DNA from: Desulfopila aestuarii DSM 18488
GTDB taxonomy: Bacteria > Desulfobacterota > Desulfobulbia > Desulfobulbales > Desulfocapsaceae
Direction: 5' to 3'
DNA: 64,000 bases
Assembly: GCA_945863875.1 (NCBI GenBank)
Contig: CAMBBS010000023.1
Coordinates: 1 to 64,000, forward strand
Shown: positions 47,101 to 54,757 of the stretch, piece by piece
Layout of the letters: each line of letters starts with the position of its first letter
How positions within the stretch are numbered: position 1 is the stretch's first letter
Notes under the pieces: model-generated
The model's input: the letters and a program-made list of their open reading frames with translations, nothing else
Database searches by the model: none
Told to the model about the DNA's origin: nothing
Program-made: the position numbers and the translations under genes

Positions 47101-47781
47101 ATGCGCTGTTACGGCCTGGGTGAGCTCGACTACCGGGAGGCCCGACAGGCCGGAGTGAACTTTATCCGTTTTGATCCCGAGGAGAATCCCCCGGCGATCA
47201 GCACTGGTGAGACCGGCATCGACATCACCGTAACCGATCCGTCAATTCGCCTGCAGGTTCGTCTGCAACCCGACCTGCTGGTCCTGTCCACCGGCATGAA
47301 ACCCCGGGATACCGAGGAGCTCGCCTCTATGCTGCGCGTACCGAGAAATGACGGCGGCTTTTTCATTGAGGCGCATGCCAAGCTGCGGCCGGTGGATCTG
47401 CCGAGTGAAGGGCTGTTCATGGCCGGTACCGCCCATGGGCCTAAGAGCAGCAGCGAGACTATCGCCCAAGCCCAGGCGGCGGTGGCCAGGGCAGCAACCC
47501 TGCTGTCAAAAGACAGCAAGAAATTGTCCGGCATCGTCTCCCGGGTTGATCCGACCAACTGTGCCGTCTGTCTGACCTGTGTCCGGGCCTGCCCCTATGG
47601 GGTACCGTTTATCAATGATCAGCATTCCGCGGAGATTAATCCGGCCCTCTGTCAGGGCTGCGGCATCTGCGTGGCCGAGTGTCCGGCCAAGACTATTTTT
47701 ATGGGTCGATATGATGACCGGAATATCAGGGCCAAGATTGAAGCGTACTGCGCGTCCGAAGCATCGCACTCACCCCGGTAA
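44113..47781 (+). CDS. hdrA: HdrA-like flavoprotein, double-module form
   Basis: A 1222-residue electron-bifurcation-type flavoprotein, longer than the roughly 650-residue classical HdrA. The first module has FAD motif GGGISGM (residue 23), Cys in TNDCSMCI, then five ferredoxin-type clusters: CTGCGLC (119), CSMCGSC (181), CTGCGAC (211), CIRCGLC (268), CQVCGAC (301), and IQCVGSRD (459). The second module is a near-complete HdrA: CHCGTN (667), FAD motif VGGGVAGM (about 804), LQCAGSRDD, and terminal clusters CAVCLTC (1151) and CQGCGIC (1181). It starts inside hdrB (overlap of four bases). MvhD follows after 47 bases with its own strong ribosome binding site. Confidence 0.92.
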   Translation: MTGNLNTFAGSTKNPTGAVMVIGGGISGMQSALDLANAGIKVYLVESSPAIGGKMAQLDKTFPTNDCSMCIVSPKLVEVGRHKNIELFTHSEVKSLSGDAGSFKATIVRHARYVDVAACTGCGLCELVCPVTKISYFPEVPAEKEKKSRAKAKEKRLIKGPGLPHPTSSHKWTFSVDEQACSMCGSCHRACLHGAISWEKKQKAVIDQDKCTGCGACFAACPEKFLAIKVDGAPDLDKSIGAAVHARSEILGREFGRSKSGDSEQKDCIRCGLCAITCEKVMHIGALKMVEQGIEAGVDICQVCGACVSVCPVSFLTIDQVTSRTPRPLLNFFNEGLNGRKPINIHYPQAVPRVPVIDAASCVQLNTGACGTCATICGVGAIHYDHRETETEIDIGSVIFSPGIEVFDARMRGEFGYGLYKNVVTSIEFERLLSASGPTSGTVARPGDGQHPKKIAWIQCVGSRDHSCDRDYCSSVCCMYATKEAFIAREHDSSIKPTIFYIDMRSFGKNFDEYVKRAKEHQVRFVRAMVSRVFEDPLTGDLELRYVDESGKRQTEAFDMVVLSVGIQVAKQTKELAATLDIELDRYGFAVTDCYQPLATSRPGIFVSGAVKGPKDIPETVCEASAAAEAASASLAEARGSLISKEVLPPERTPGPDDELRIGVFICHCGTNIASVVDVAAVTEYARTLPGVVYAEHPLYTCSQDSQERMREIIEEHRLNRVVTSACSPTTHEPLFQSTLQQAGLNKYFFDMANIRDQCSWVHANDPILATEKAKRLTRMAVANATAGEPLDELEFTVDSRLLVVGGGVAGMTAAIEAARQGFGVYLIEQEPVLGGQLLHLQRSADGRKFADFLLSLNEKIAADDRIKVFTSSQVVEQSGFVGSFETEIVMPSGATRTLKHGAILVATGAEEYRPEIHGLGTLDSVMTQTDFETALENGTAADWHHARVAMLQCAGSRDDEHLPYCSRICCNHAIKNGLRFKKMFPEARVDVLYRDMRCYGLGELDYREARQAGVNFIRFDPEENPPAISTGETGIDITVTDPSIRLQVRLQPDLLVLSTGMKPRDTEELASMLRVPRNDGGFFIEAHAKLRPVDLPSEGLFMAGTAHGPKSSSETIAQAQAAVARAATLLSKDSKKLSGIVSRVDPTNCAVCLTCVRACPYGVPFINDQHSAEINPALCQGCGICVAECPAKTIFMGRYDDRNIRAKIEAYCASEASHSPR

Positions 47782-47828
47782 ACGGAAAATAATCCGTAAG
47801 GTACTCACCTTCAGGAGGAATAAAAAAC

Positions 47829-48281
47829 ATGCATGACTTTTCACCCAGTGTCATTGTTTTTGCCTGCCGCCACTGAGCGTACTCTGCCGCGGACCTGGCA
47901 GGTTCGGAGAGAAGATCGTATCCCCCGGCAATCAGTATCGTCATGCTGCCCTGTACCGGACGGATTGACGAGTCGCTGTTGCTCAAGGCTTTTGAAAATG
48001 GTGCGGATGGCGTGATGGTGATCGGCTGCCTGGAGGGAGATTGTCACTATGTCTCGGGAAACATTCGTGCCCGGGCACGTGTCGAGAGGGTCTATGCCAT
48101 TCTTGAGAGAATCAAGATTGGACCCAACCGCATCAGGATGTACAATTTGAGTGCGGGAGAAGGCTCGAAATTTGCCGCATTTGCCAATGAGTTTGTCGAT
48201 CAGATCCGTGAAATCGGACCGAGTCCCATCAATCTGGTTCGTGCCGGCAATCAGGGAGTAACCGAGAAGGAGGCAACATGA
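47829..48281 (+). CDS. mvhD: MvhD (electron-transfer subunit), probable selenoprotein
   Basis: AGGAGG with ten bases of spacing precedes ATG 47829. The frame gives HDFSPSVIVFACRH, then TGA at 47874-47876, then AYSAADLAGSERRSYPP and continues unbroken to 48281, 150 residues in all. MvhD normally has a CxxC (CNWC) here; the TGA takes the place of the second Cys, giving CRHU. The later Cys in LPCTGR and IGCLEGDCHY are normal. A seven-pair SECIS-like hairpin begins 13 bases after the TGA. Sec-containing MvhD/VhuD is known in methanococci. Read as a stop, the gene would be truncated to a start at 47943 and lose its cluster-binding end. It overlaps metV (ATGA). Confidence 0.92.
47890..47906 (+). 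promoter_or_regulatory. candidate bacterial SECIS element of mvhD
   Basis: CGGACCT (47890-47896) pairs with AGGTTCG (47900-47906) over seven positions with one G-U pair, loop GGC. It begins 13 bases after the TGA, so the loop G lies about 20 bases from it, the distance expected for SelB-dependent bacterial elements. It is part of the coding sequence. Confidence 0.75.
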
Positions 48282-48943
48282 TTACAGGAACACCGAAACC
48301 CATCGAAGAGATCCTGGAGATGCTTGAACCCTATGACAATATCATTGTCGCCGGTTGTCATGGCTGTGTCACTGTCTGTCGTGTCGGCGGGGAGAAAGAG
48401 GTGCAGGTGCTGGCATCGACTCTTCGGCTGGCAAGAGAGGCGGCCGGCAGGACCATTACTATCCGCGAGGTGAGCCTCGAACGCCAGTGTGATCCGGAAT
48501 ATATCGAACAGATGCGCCCCTATGTCGGTGATTATCAGGCGGTTCTATCCATTGCCTGCGGTGCCGGCATCCAGTTCCTCGCCGAAAAATTTACCACCAC
48601 GCCGCTGTTGCCGGGTATCAATACCGGCTTTCTCGGCGTCACCGTACGCCAGGGCGAGTGGTCGGAACGATGTCAGGGCTGCGGCGACTGTGTGCTGCAC
48701 TTGACTGGCGGCATCTGTCCCGTCACCCGCTGCGCCAAATCGCTTTTCCACGGACCCTGCGGCGGTTCCGTGCAGGGGATCTGTGAGGTGGACAAAGAGG
48801 TGAAATGCGGCTGGCAGCTGATCATCGATAGGCTGAAGGCCCTGGGGCAGATGGAAAATTACGGCAAGCTGAAACCGTACAAGGGGTGGAATTCCTCAAG
48901 AGACGGCGGTCCACGCCGAATTATCAGGGAGGACATGATCTAA
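48278..48943 (+). CDS. metV: MetV, partner of methylenetetrahydrofolate reductase
   Basis: A 221-residue Cys-rich protein of the MTHFR C-terminal/MetV type. Motifs are AGCHGCVTVC near residue 25, a Cys in SLERQC, CGAGIQFLAEKF, and a zinc/iron-sulfur region CQGCGDCVL, CPVTRCAK and GPCGG. In acetogens MetV binds MetF and connects it to HdrA/MvhD. It shares its first bases with the end of mvhD, and its last base with the start of metF. Confidence 0.92.
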   Translation: MITGTPKPIEEILEMLEPYDNIIVAGCHGCVTVCRVGGEKEVQVLASTLRLAREAAGRTITIREVSLERQCDPEYIEQMRPYVGDYQAVLSIACGAGIQFLAEKFTTTPLLPGINTGFLGVTVRQGEWSERCQGCGDCVLHLTGGICPVTRCAKSLFHGPCGGSVQGICEVDKEVKCGWQLIIDRLKALGQMENYGKLKPYKGWNSSRDGGPRRIIREDMI

Positions 48944-49869
48944 TGAAATCGGGAAGCAATCTGGAAAAGGTACTGGCAGCGGGACACTTTTCAGTCACAG
49001 CGGAATGCGGTCCTCCCCGTGGCGCCGACCCGGACATTGTCCGGAAGAAAGCGGCCTTTGTCAAAGGCAACGTCGATGCCTGTAATGTCACCGACAATCA
49101 GACATCCGTCGTGCGCATGAGTTCGCTTGCCGGCTGCCTGCTGATCAAGGAGGAGGGCATCGAGCCGCTTATTCAGATGGTGGTGCGGGATCGTAACCGC
49201 ATCGCCTTGCAGTCGGATCTGCTCGGGGCCTCGGCCATGGGGGTGCGCAATCTGCTCTGTCTGTCCGGCGATCACCAAAAATTCGGCGATGATCCCCAGG
49301 CTAAAAATGTCTTTGATATTGACTCGATGCAGCTCATTCATATGGTGAAAACCATGCGCGATGAAGGGATTTTCCCCTCCGGGGATAAGATTCAGGGTGC
49401 ACCGCAATTTTATATCGGCTGTGCGGTTAATCCCTTTGCCGATCCTTTTGAAATTCGCGTGCCGCGCCTGAAGTTGAAGATGGAGGCCGGTGCCGATTTT
49501 GTGCAGACCCAGTGTATCTACAATATGGAAAAATTTAAAAAATACCTGGAGCTGGCCAAACAAGAGGGCCTGCCGGATAAAATTAAAATTCTCGCCGGCG
49601 TCACGCCGCTAAAATCGGCGGGAATGGCCAAATTCATGCGCCGGATGGTTGCCGGTATGGATATTCCCGATGAAGTGGTTAACCGAATCGCCGCCGAGCC
49701 GAAAGAAAAACAGGCGGCAAAAGGCATTGAAATGTGTATCGAGCAGATCCAGGAACTAAAAGAAATGGAAGGAGTTGCCGGGGTGCACGTGATGGCCATC
49801 GAATGGGAAGAAAAGCTGGAAGAGATCATCGGCGGCGCCGGACTGTTGCCCCGACCGGTGATGGCCTAA
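48943..49869 (+). CDS. metF: 5,10-methylenetetrahydrofolate reductase
   Basis: A 308-residue TIM-barrel flavoenzyme that reduces methylene-THF to methyl-THF, the last step of the methyl branch of the Wood-Ljungdahl pathway. Visible are TAECGPPRG (acid/base Glu), CNVTDNQTS, the RDRNRIALQSDLL folate/FAD strand, LCLSGDH, the DFVQTQCIYN segment and VNRIAAEPKEKQ. The ATG at 48943 overlaps the metV stop by one base. With metV, mvhD and hdrCBA upstream it should form a complex rather than an NADH-only enzyme. Confidence 0.95.
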   Translation: MKSGSNLEKVLAAGHFSVTAECGPPRGADPDIVRKKAAFVKGNVDACNVTDNQTSVVRMSSLAGCLLIKEEGIEPLIQMVVRDRNRIALQSDLLGASAMGVRNLLCLSGDHQKFGDDPQAKNVFDIDSMQLIHMVKTMRDEGIFPSGDKIQGAPQFYIGCAVNPFADPFEIRVPRLKLKMEAGADFVQTQCIYNMEKFKKYLELAKQEGLPDKIKILAGVTPLKSAGMAKFMRRMVAGMDIPDEVVNRIAAEPKEKQAAKGIEMCIEQIQELKEMEGVAGVHVMAIEWEEKLEEIIGGAGLLPRPVMA

Positions 49870-49923
49870 GAGAGAGAAAATTCACTGAGTAATATCATAA
49901 AGCATTTATAACGGAGGAAAGAA

Positions 49924-50310
49924 ATGGCTGAGAAAAAAAAGATCCTGCTTGTTGACGACGATCCTGATTTTGTAGAAGCTGTCAAAGTGATTGTGGAAAG
50001 CGGCGGCTACGATGTGAGGGTGGCCTATGACGGTAAGGAAGGGCTTGAGGCGGTAGAAGAAGAAAAACCCGATCTCATTGTCCTCGATGTCATGATGCCG
50101 GTGATGAACGGTCATGAAACATGTGCCCGTCTGAAAGGCAACCCGGAAACCGCCAAAATTCCGATTATCCTGCTCACCGCCGTCGCCGACCGGGTGACCA
50201 CCAGCACCTATACCCATCGGGATATGCTGGAAAGTGAGGCGGAAGATTATATGCCGAAACCGGTGGCGCCGGCGGAACTACTGGAGTTGATTAAAAGCTG
50301 GTTGAAATAG
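49924..50310 (+). CDS. CheY-like single-domain response regulator
   Basis: A 128-residue receiver domain: DDDPDFVEA acidic pocket, phospho-acceptor Asp in IVLDVMMPVMNG, a switch Thr in ILLTAVAD, and Lys in YMPKPVAP. There is no output domain. GGAGGAAAGAA precedes the ATG. It lies 54 bases after metF and 85 bases before the REC-PAS-kinase, so it is probably part of the same regulatory set as the kinase at 41150. Confidence 0.92.
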   Translation: MAEKKKILLVDDDPDFVEAVKVIVESGGYDVRVAYDGKEGLEAVEEEKPDLIVLDVMMPVMNGHETCARLKGNPETAKIPIILLTAVADRVTTSTYTHRDMLESEAEDYMPKPVAPAELLELIKSWLK

Positions 50311-50395
50311 ATAACATTCCACCCGCTGCCGGTGTAAAAAGCAGCAGGTGGAATATTCATCAACGTGTTTTGCCTTCAGTAACCTGGAAAACGCT

Positions 50396-51901
50396 ATGGA
50401 AGATGTGCGTATATTGATCATTGATGACGAGAAGGTTATCCGGGACGGTGTCGAACGCGCCTTGTCCAAGAGGGGCTACCATATTGTAAAAGCCGAAGAC
50501 GGGAATCGGGGCCTGGCTCTTCTCCAGGAACAAGACTTTGATATTGTGCTCACCGATCTGATGATGCCCGGCCTCGACGGCTTCGCCGTCCTCGACTGGA
50601 TACGGGAAAACCGCCCTCAGGTCCAGGTTATCGTCATCACCGGCTTTGCCACGGTTTCCAAGGCGGTCACCGCCATGAAACAGGGCGCTTTCGATTTTGT
50701 CGGCAAGCCCTTTACCCCGGACTATATCCGGGTGGTGGTGGATAGGGCCATCGATAAGCTGTCCATGCGTGCGGAAACGGAACAGCTGCGCGAGGAAAAA
50801 AACCGTGGGCTGGAGGCCATCGACAAATCCCAGAGCCGTTTGAAATCTGTCTTCAGCTGCATGGCCGAGGCTGTTCTCATAACCGATGCAGCGGGGGTTG
50901 TCGTGCTGCATAATCCGGCGGCCATCAAGATCCTCGAGATACAGACCGATCCGGTTATCGGTAAACCACTCTCCGCTTCCATCCGGGATCAGGCGGCGGC
51001 AGCCATGGTCTCCGAGGCGGTGAGTAAATCGGTGGTGGTGACCCGGGAGTTTGCCCCCGGTGCCATTTCCCGCAAATACCTTCGCGCCTATTGCTCACCG
51101 GTGAAAACCGAGCATGGCGATGTGATCGGCTCGGTCACCACCTTTGAGGATGTCAGCGCCCACAAGGAAATTGACCGGATGAAATCCGATTTTGTCGCCA
51201 TGGTCGCCCATGAGCTGAAATCCCCCCTGGCATCCATCGAACAGATGATCTATGCTCTGCAGGTCGGCTGTGTTCATGAGGCCGCTAGTTCCTGTAACGC
51301 TCTGCATAAGCGGATGACCACCCGAACCAAGGATCTTTTGCGCCTCATTGATAACCTGTTGAACCTGTCCAAACTGGAAAGCGGGACGGTGGTTTTTAAC
51401 CTTGAACCGGTGAAAGGCGAGGATATAATTAAAGATGTCATCGACATCAGCACCCCGCAGGCGGAAGGAAAGAACATACGCCTCAGCTATGAACCGTGTG
51501 GCGAAGAATGGTGGATAAATGTCGATTACGACCATATGCGGACGGCGATAATGAATATCGTCTCCAACAGCATAAAATATACCCCGGAGGGGGGGCAGGT
51601 CGTCCTTTCGACCTCGGTGTCGGGAGGCTTTGCCAATTTTTCGGTGAAAGACTCGGGCATCGGCATCAGCAAGGAGGATGTGCCGCATATTTTTGACCGT
51701 TTTTTCCGGGTCAAAGGCAAGGCGACCCGGCATATAACCGGCTCCGGCCTCGGTTTGGCCCTGGTAAAGGAAGTCGTCGAGGCCCATCAGGGCTATATTG
51801 ATGTCCAGTCAACCCCCGACGTGGGGACCACTTTTACCCTCAGCTTTCCTCTTGCGCAAAGAAACGGATCAGCAGTGGCGGAGATTCGGCTGGCTGGTTG
51901 A
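50396..51901 (+). CDS. hybrid REC-PAS-histidine kinase
   Basis: A 501-residue protein with an N-terminal receiver (IDDEKVIRDG, VLTDLMMPGLDG, FVGKPFTPD), a short coil, a PAS domain (AVLITDAAGVVVLHNPAAI), the dimerisation domain with His in MVAHELKSPLASIEQ, and the ATPase domain (VSNSIKYTPEGG, VKDSGIGIS, GSGLGLAL). No membrane segment. The ATG at 50396 is preferred by the receiver start. It is the last gene before a strong terminator and so closes the Hdr/Met transcription block. Confidence 0.9.
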   Translation: MEDVRILIIDDEKVIRDGVERALSKRGYHIVKAEDGNRGLALLQEQDFDIVLTDLMMPGLDGFAVLDWIRENRPQVQVIVITGFATVSKAVTAMKQGAFDFVGKPFTPDYIRVVVDRAIDKLSMRAETEQLREEKNRGLEAIDKSQSRLKSVFSCMAEAVLITDAAGVVVLHNPAAIKILEIQTDPVIGKPLSASIRDQAAAAMVSEAVSKSVVVTREFAPGAISRKYLRAYCSPVKTEHGDVIGSVTTFEDVSAHKEIDRMKSDFVAMVAHELKSPLASIEQMIYALQVGCVHEAASSCNALHKRMTTRTKDLLRLIDNLLNLSKLESGTVVFNLEPVKGEDIIKDVIDISTPQAEGKNIRLSYEPCGEEWWINVDYDHMRTAIMNIVSNSIKYTPEGGQVVLSTSVSGGFANFSVKDSGIGISKEDVPHIFDRFFRVKGKATRHITGSGLGLALVKEVVEAHQGYIDVQSTPDVGTTFTLSFPLAQRNGSAVAEIRLAG

Positions 51902-51921
51902 ACCTGCATGCCCAATAGAGT

Positions 51922-51963
51922 AAAAGAGCCCCCGGTGCGTAACCACACCGGGGGCTCTTTTTT
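51922..51963 (+). terminator. strong rho-independent terminator
   Basis: AAAAGAGCCCCCGGTG (51922-51937) pairs with its exact reverse complement (51946-51961) around CGTAACCA, followed by a T-run through 51963. The stem has 16 pairs with a GC-rich core. It lies 20 bases after the kinase stop. Confidence 0.93.
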
Positions 51964-52138
51964 ATAATGGAATGTGCCGGTAAAAATGGTAAGATTGTGC
52001 TTCTTTCTAGCATGTCCGGCGTTGCCCCCCGCTTGCAGGCTGGCGATGCGGCGATATGCGGTCCCGCCTGATTGTTACTCCTTGCTACACAAACGAGACG
52101 CTTCGAGAAAAACTTCCTTTTCCAGCCGAGCCAAATAA

Positions 52139-53110
52139 ATGATCGCTAAAAAACAGCTGCTGTACGTAACTCTGCTCACCATTGTCTTCACTGCCGGCGC
52201 CATGGGCGCATCGTCTCCGCCGGAAACAGAAAGTATCCCCAACAAAGATCAGATGACCAATGGGCAGGCGATGGTCCTTGGTATTGTCGAGGGATTGACC
52301 GAATACCTGCCGGTCAGCTCGACCGGTCATCTGCTCCTCGCCCAGCGGATTATGGATATCGGTCAGGGCCGGGAACTTGCCGAAAGTGAGCGGGCCCGGG
52401 ATAAAGAGGCCGCCGACGCCTATGCCATCTGCATCCAGGCCGGGGCGATCATTGCCGTGCTCGGCCTCTATTTCCGCCGGGTCAGGCAAATGTTTGGCGG
52501 GCTGTTCGGCCGTGATCCGATTGGTCTGCGTCTGTTGATCGGTGTAGCGGCCGGTTTTCTTCCGGCGGCGGTGCTTGGCCTGATATTTAACAATCACATC
52601 AAGGAATATCTCTTTGGGCCATGGCCGGTGGTGGCCGCCTGGATGGTGGGGGGGCTGGCCATCCTTGCGGTCAGCTACCGAAACCGCAACAACCGGACTG
52701 CACGGAGCGGCAGTGCGCTCGAGGAGCTCACCTGGAAAATGGCCTTTGTTATCGGCATGGCCCAGTGTATTGCCATGTGGCCGGGGGTCAGCCGCAGTCT
52801 GGTGACCATCGTCGGCGGGATCCTGGTCGGGCTCAGCCTGCCTGCCGCCGTTGAGTATAGCTTCCTCCTTGGCGTCGTCACTTTGGGCGCGGCCACCGCC
52901 TATGACGGACTCAAGCACGGCCAGGCCATGCTGCAGACCTTCGAACCGCAGGCCCTCGCCATCGGCCTGTTCTTTGCCTTTATCTCGGCGGTGATCTCGG
53001 TGAAATGGATGGTCGCCTACCTCAACCGCCACGGTCTGGCCATCTTCGGTTATTACCGGGTGGTGCTGGCTGTGCTGACCGCCGTCCTGCTTGAGACAAA
53101 TATCATTTGA
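52139..53110 (+). CDS. uppP: undecaprenyl-diphosphatase
   Basis: A 323-residue membrane enzyme that recycles undecaprenyl pyrophosphate for peptidoglycan synthesis. Signature regions are GIVEGLTEYLPVSSTGHLLL, containing the Glu-rich motif and the SSTGH motif, and GVSRSLVTIVGG, with about eight spans. The N-terminus carries an unusual extra segment of about 40 residues that resembles a signal peptide (ending TAGAMGAS); the standard length is near 270. It stands alone, separated from the Hdr/Met block by the terminator. Confidence 0.92.
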   Translation: MIAKKQLLYVTLLTIVFTAGAMGASSPPETESIPNKDQMTNGQAMVLGIVEGLTEYLPVSSTGHLLLAQRIMDIGQGRELAESERARDKEAADAYAICIQAGAIIAVLGLYFRRVRQMFGGLFGRDPIGLRLLIGVAAGFLPAAVLGLIFNNHIKEYLFGPWPVVAAWMVGGLAILAVSYRNRNNRTARSGSALEELTWKMAFVIGMAQCIAMWPGVSRSLVTIVGGILVGLSLPAAVEYSFLLGVVTLGAATAYDGLKHGQAMLQTFEPQALAIGLFFAFISAVISVKWMVAYLNRHGLAIFGYYRVVLAVLTAVLLETNII

Positions 53111-53383
53111 AACGACGCCCGCCGGGGAGTTGGAGAGACGGAACACCTTTTTCGTTGAAGTGTTGAAGATACCGGGGTTGGACTTGAGACTGGCCTCAAC
53201 GCGACATGGGCAAGGAGGAGGTCTTTTCCCATAGTTGAGTTATCATCCAAAATTCAGTAACACTTTACGAAACGGCGTTCCGTTTTCTCGCAACTCCTTC
53301 CGGACAAGCGATTGTGTGCCGCGGCAATTGTTATACATGCCGCGTCGGAGACGCATCCGCGCAGGGGTACAGAGGCGCACTGT

Positions 53384-54460
53384 TCAGTCGAGGATAATCG
53401 GCTGATCCCCGTCATTCTGACAGAGTTGCTGTAAAACAGGATAGGGCTTCTGCTCGAGAAAATCGTCAAAATTTTCCATATCGAAGATGTACCTGTTGTA
53501 GTAATTCCTGAGTCTTTCTTTGTTGTCGGTTTTGCAGAAATCTTTGCAAATATCGACAAATTCGATGATTTCCGGCATGTTGAGGCCGTAGTTTCCGTAA
53601 CAGGCCACCGGAGTGGCACCAAAAGGCTGATCAACTACCGCATCAACCACGTAAAAGGGAATTTCTGTAAGGTTTGGATAGTTTTCAATACTGGTGTTGC
53701 TGATAATTTCCTCGGCTGTGACGATGGTGCTGACCGAAGCCCGAGCCATCTCCCGGCAGGAGCCGTGATCGCCGAATATTCGGCCGTTACCGTACATGTC
53801 GGCAGCCTGGACGTGGATCAGGGTCAAATCCGGACGGCAGGCCGGGACCAGATAGATGTTTTCACCGGTGAAGGGGCAGACGATCATCTTGCCACGATTG
53901 TGCAGCGCCATATCATTGCCATGGTCTGCGGTCGGAAGAAAAGGCACACCCATTGCCCCGGCCTTGAAACGAGCCGACATGCCGCAACTGGTATACTCAT
54001 CCGCCTGCACCATTTCGTTGTCGATCAGATAGCGGAGCAGTGGGGCTTTGCCCACGTTATCATGGCTGGACCAAGCTAATTCTATGCGGCGAAGAGACAG
54101 GTGGTCGGCATTGAGTATCATCGCGCCTGCCAGCAGCTCACAGCAGATCGAATCGGACTGGACAGAGAGTGTCAGTTGACGGGCTCCCCGGCGAATAATT
54201 TCATGGATAGTCGCAACCGGCAAGCGGGTATCGGCTAACCCACCGATGCTGATATGCATCTTATCTTTCAGACAGCGACGCACAGCCTCTGACAGCGAGG
54301 TTCGTTTATCATACATACCTTTTTGGGGCGCAATTATTTCGGCAGGCTCATAACGTGGTACTGCTTCACGGAAGGGAGAACATTTTTTTCCACGAGAGTA
54401 CATTGCTTTATCCGACAGGAAGATTGTCTTTCTCGTATCCGAATGTGCTTGCTCGTGCAT
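53384..54460 (-). CDS. orphan CoA-transferase alpha subunit (glutaconate/acetate CoA-transferase A-like)
   Basis: A 358-residue class I CoA-transferase alpha-subunit relative. SIGGLADTRLPVATIHEIIRR, the SARFKAGAMGVPFLPT strand and LIHVQAADMYGN are present and align with the second copy at 59632. The N-terminal 45 residues are extra compared with that copy. No beta subunit (with the catalytic Glu) is adjacent, so it either shares the beta subunit encoded at 58688 or has another function. Its upstream region contains the GCTGTRGGT repeats shared with the second unit. Confidence 0.85.
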   Translation of the reverse strand: MHEQAHSDTRKTIFLSDKAMYSRGKKCSPFREAVPRYEPAEIIAPQKGMYDKRTSLSEAVRRCLKDKMHISIGGLADTRLPVATIHEIIRRGARQLTLSVQSDSICCELLAGAMILNADHLSLRRIELAWSSHDNVGKAPLLRYLIDNEMVQADEYTSCGMSARFKAGAMGVPFLPTADHGNDMALHNRGKMIVCPFTGENIYLVPACRPDLTLIHVQAADMYGNGRIFGDHGSCREMARASVSTIVTAEEIISNTSIENYPNLTEIPFYVVDAVVDQPFGATPVACYGNYGLNMPEIIEFVDICKDFCKTDNKERLRNYYNRYIFDMENFDDFLEQKPYPVLQQLCQNDGDQPIILD

Positions 54461-54486
54461 GGGCCGACTCCTTCGTTATACTTTTT

Positions 54487-54689
54487 GCTGTAGGTGGCGA
54501 TAAATCGATGCAACGTCCTTGATAATAAATACGACCCTGCGGTATTTTTTAAGACCTTTGCAAGGTAAGATATTCTTCAAGGGTTGTAAATCGGCGGCAA
54601 CCGCAAAATTCCGTGAAAAAAAGATACAGCAGCTGTGGGTTGAAAACGTCCGAGGAGGTAGGTTGTAACCTACGAGAATGCAGTGTGGG
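54487..54689. promoter_or_regulatory. repeats shared with the second CoA-transferase promoter region
   Basis: GCTGTAGGT lies at 54487-54495 and GCTGTGGGT at 54632-54640. GTAGG and CCTAC form an inverted repeat at 54658-54673 (GTAGGTTGTAACCTAC), followed by a GAGAATGCAGTGTGGG segment to 54689. The same elements occur at 60955-60988 upstream of the other CoA-transferase genes. On the minus strand they lie 30-230 bases upstream of the gene at 54460, where a two-component regulator could bind. Confidence 0.5.
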
Positions 54690-54757
54690 GAAAGAAGGAG
54701 GTAGGAAGAGAAAAATGGTCGTGCAAGGCACTGCAGGAGAATAACTTCATTGGCAGC

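Noticed and set aside
47874-47876. TGA read as tryptophan (alternative genetic code)
   Set aside because: Many other genes in the window end at TGA, and Trp codons are TGG throughout. Only redox-Cys positions carry in-frame TGA.
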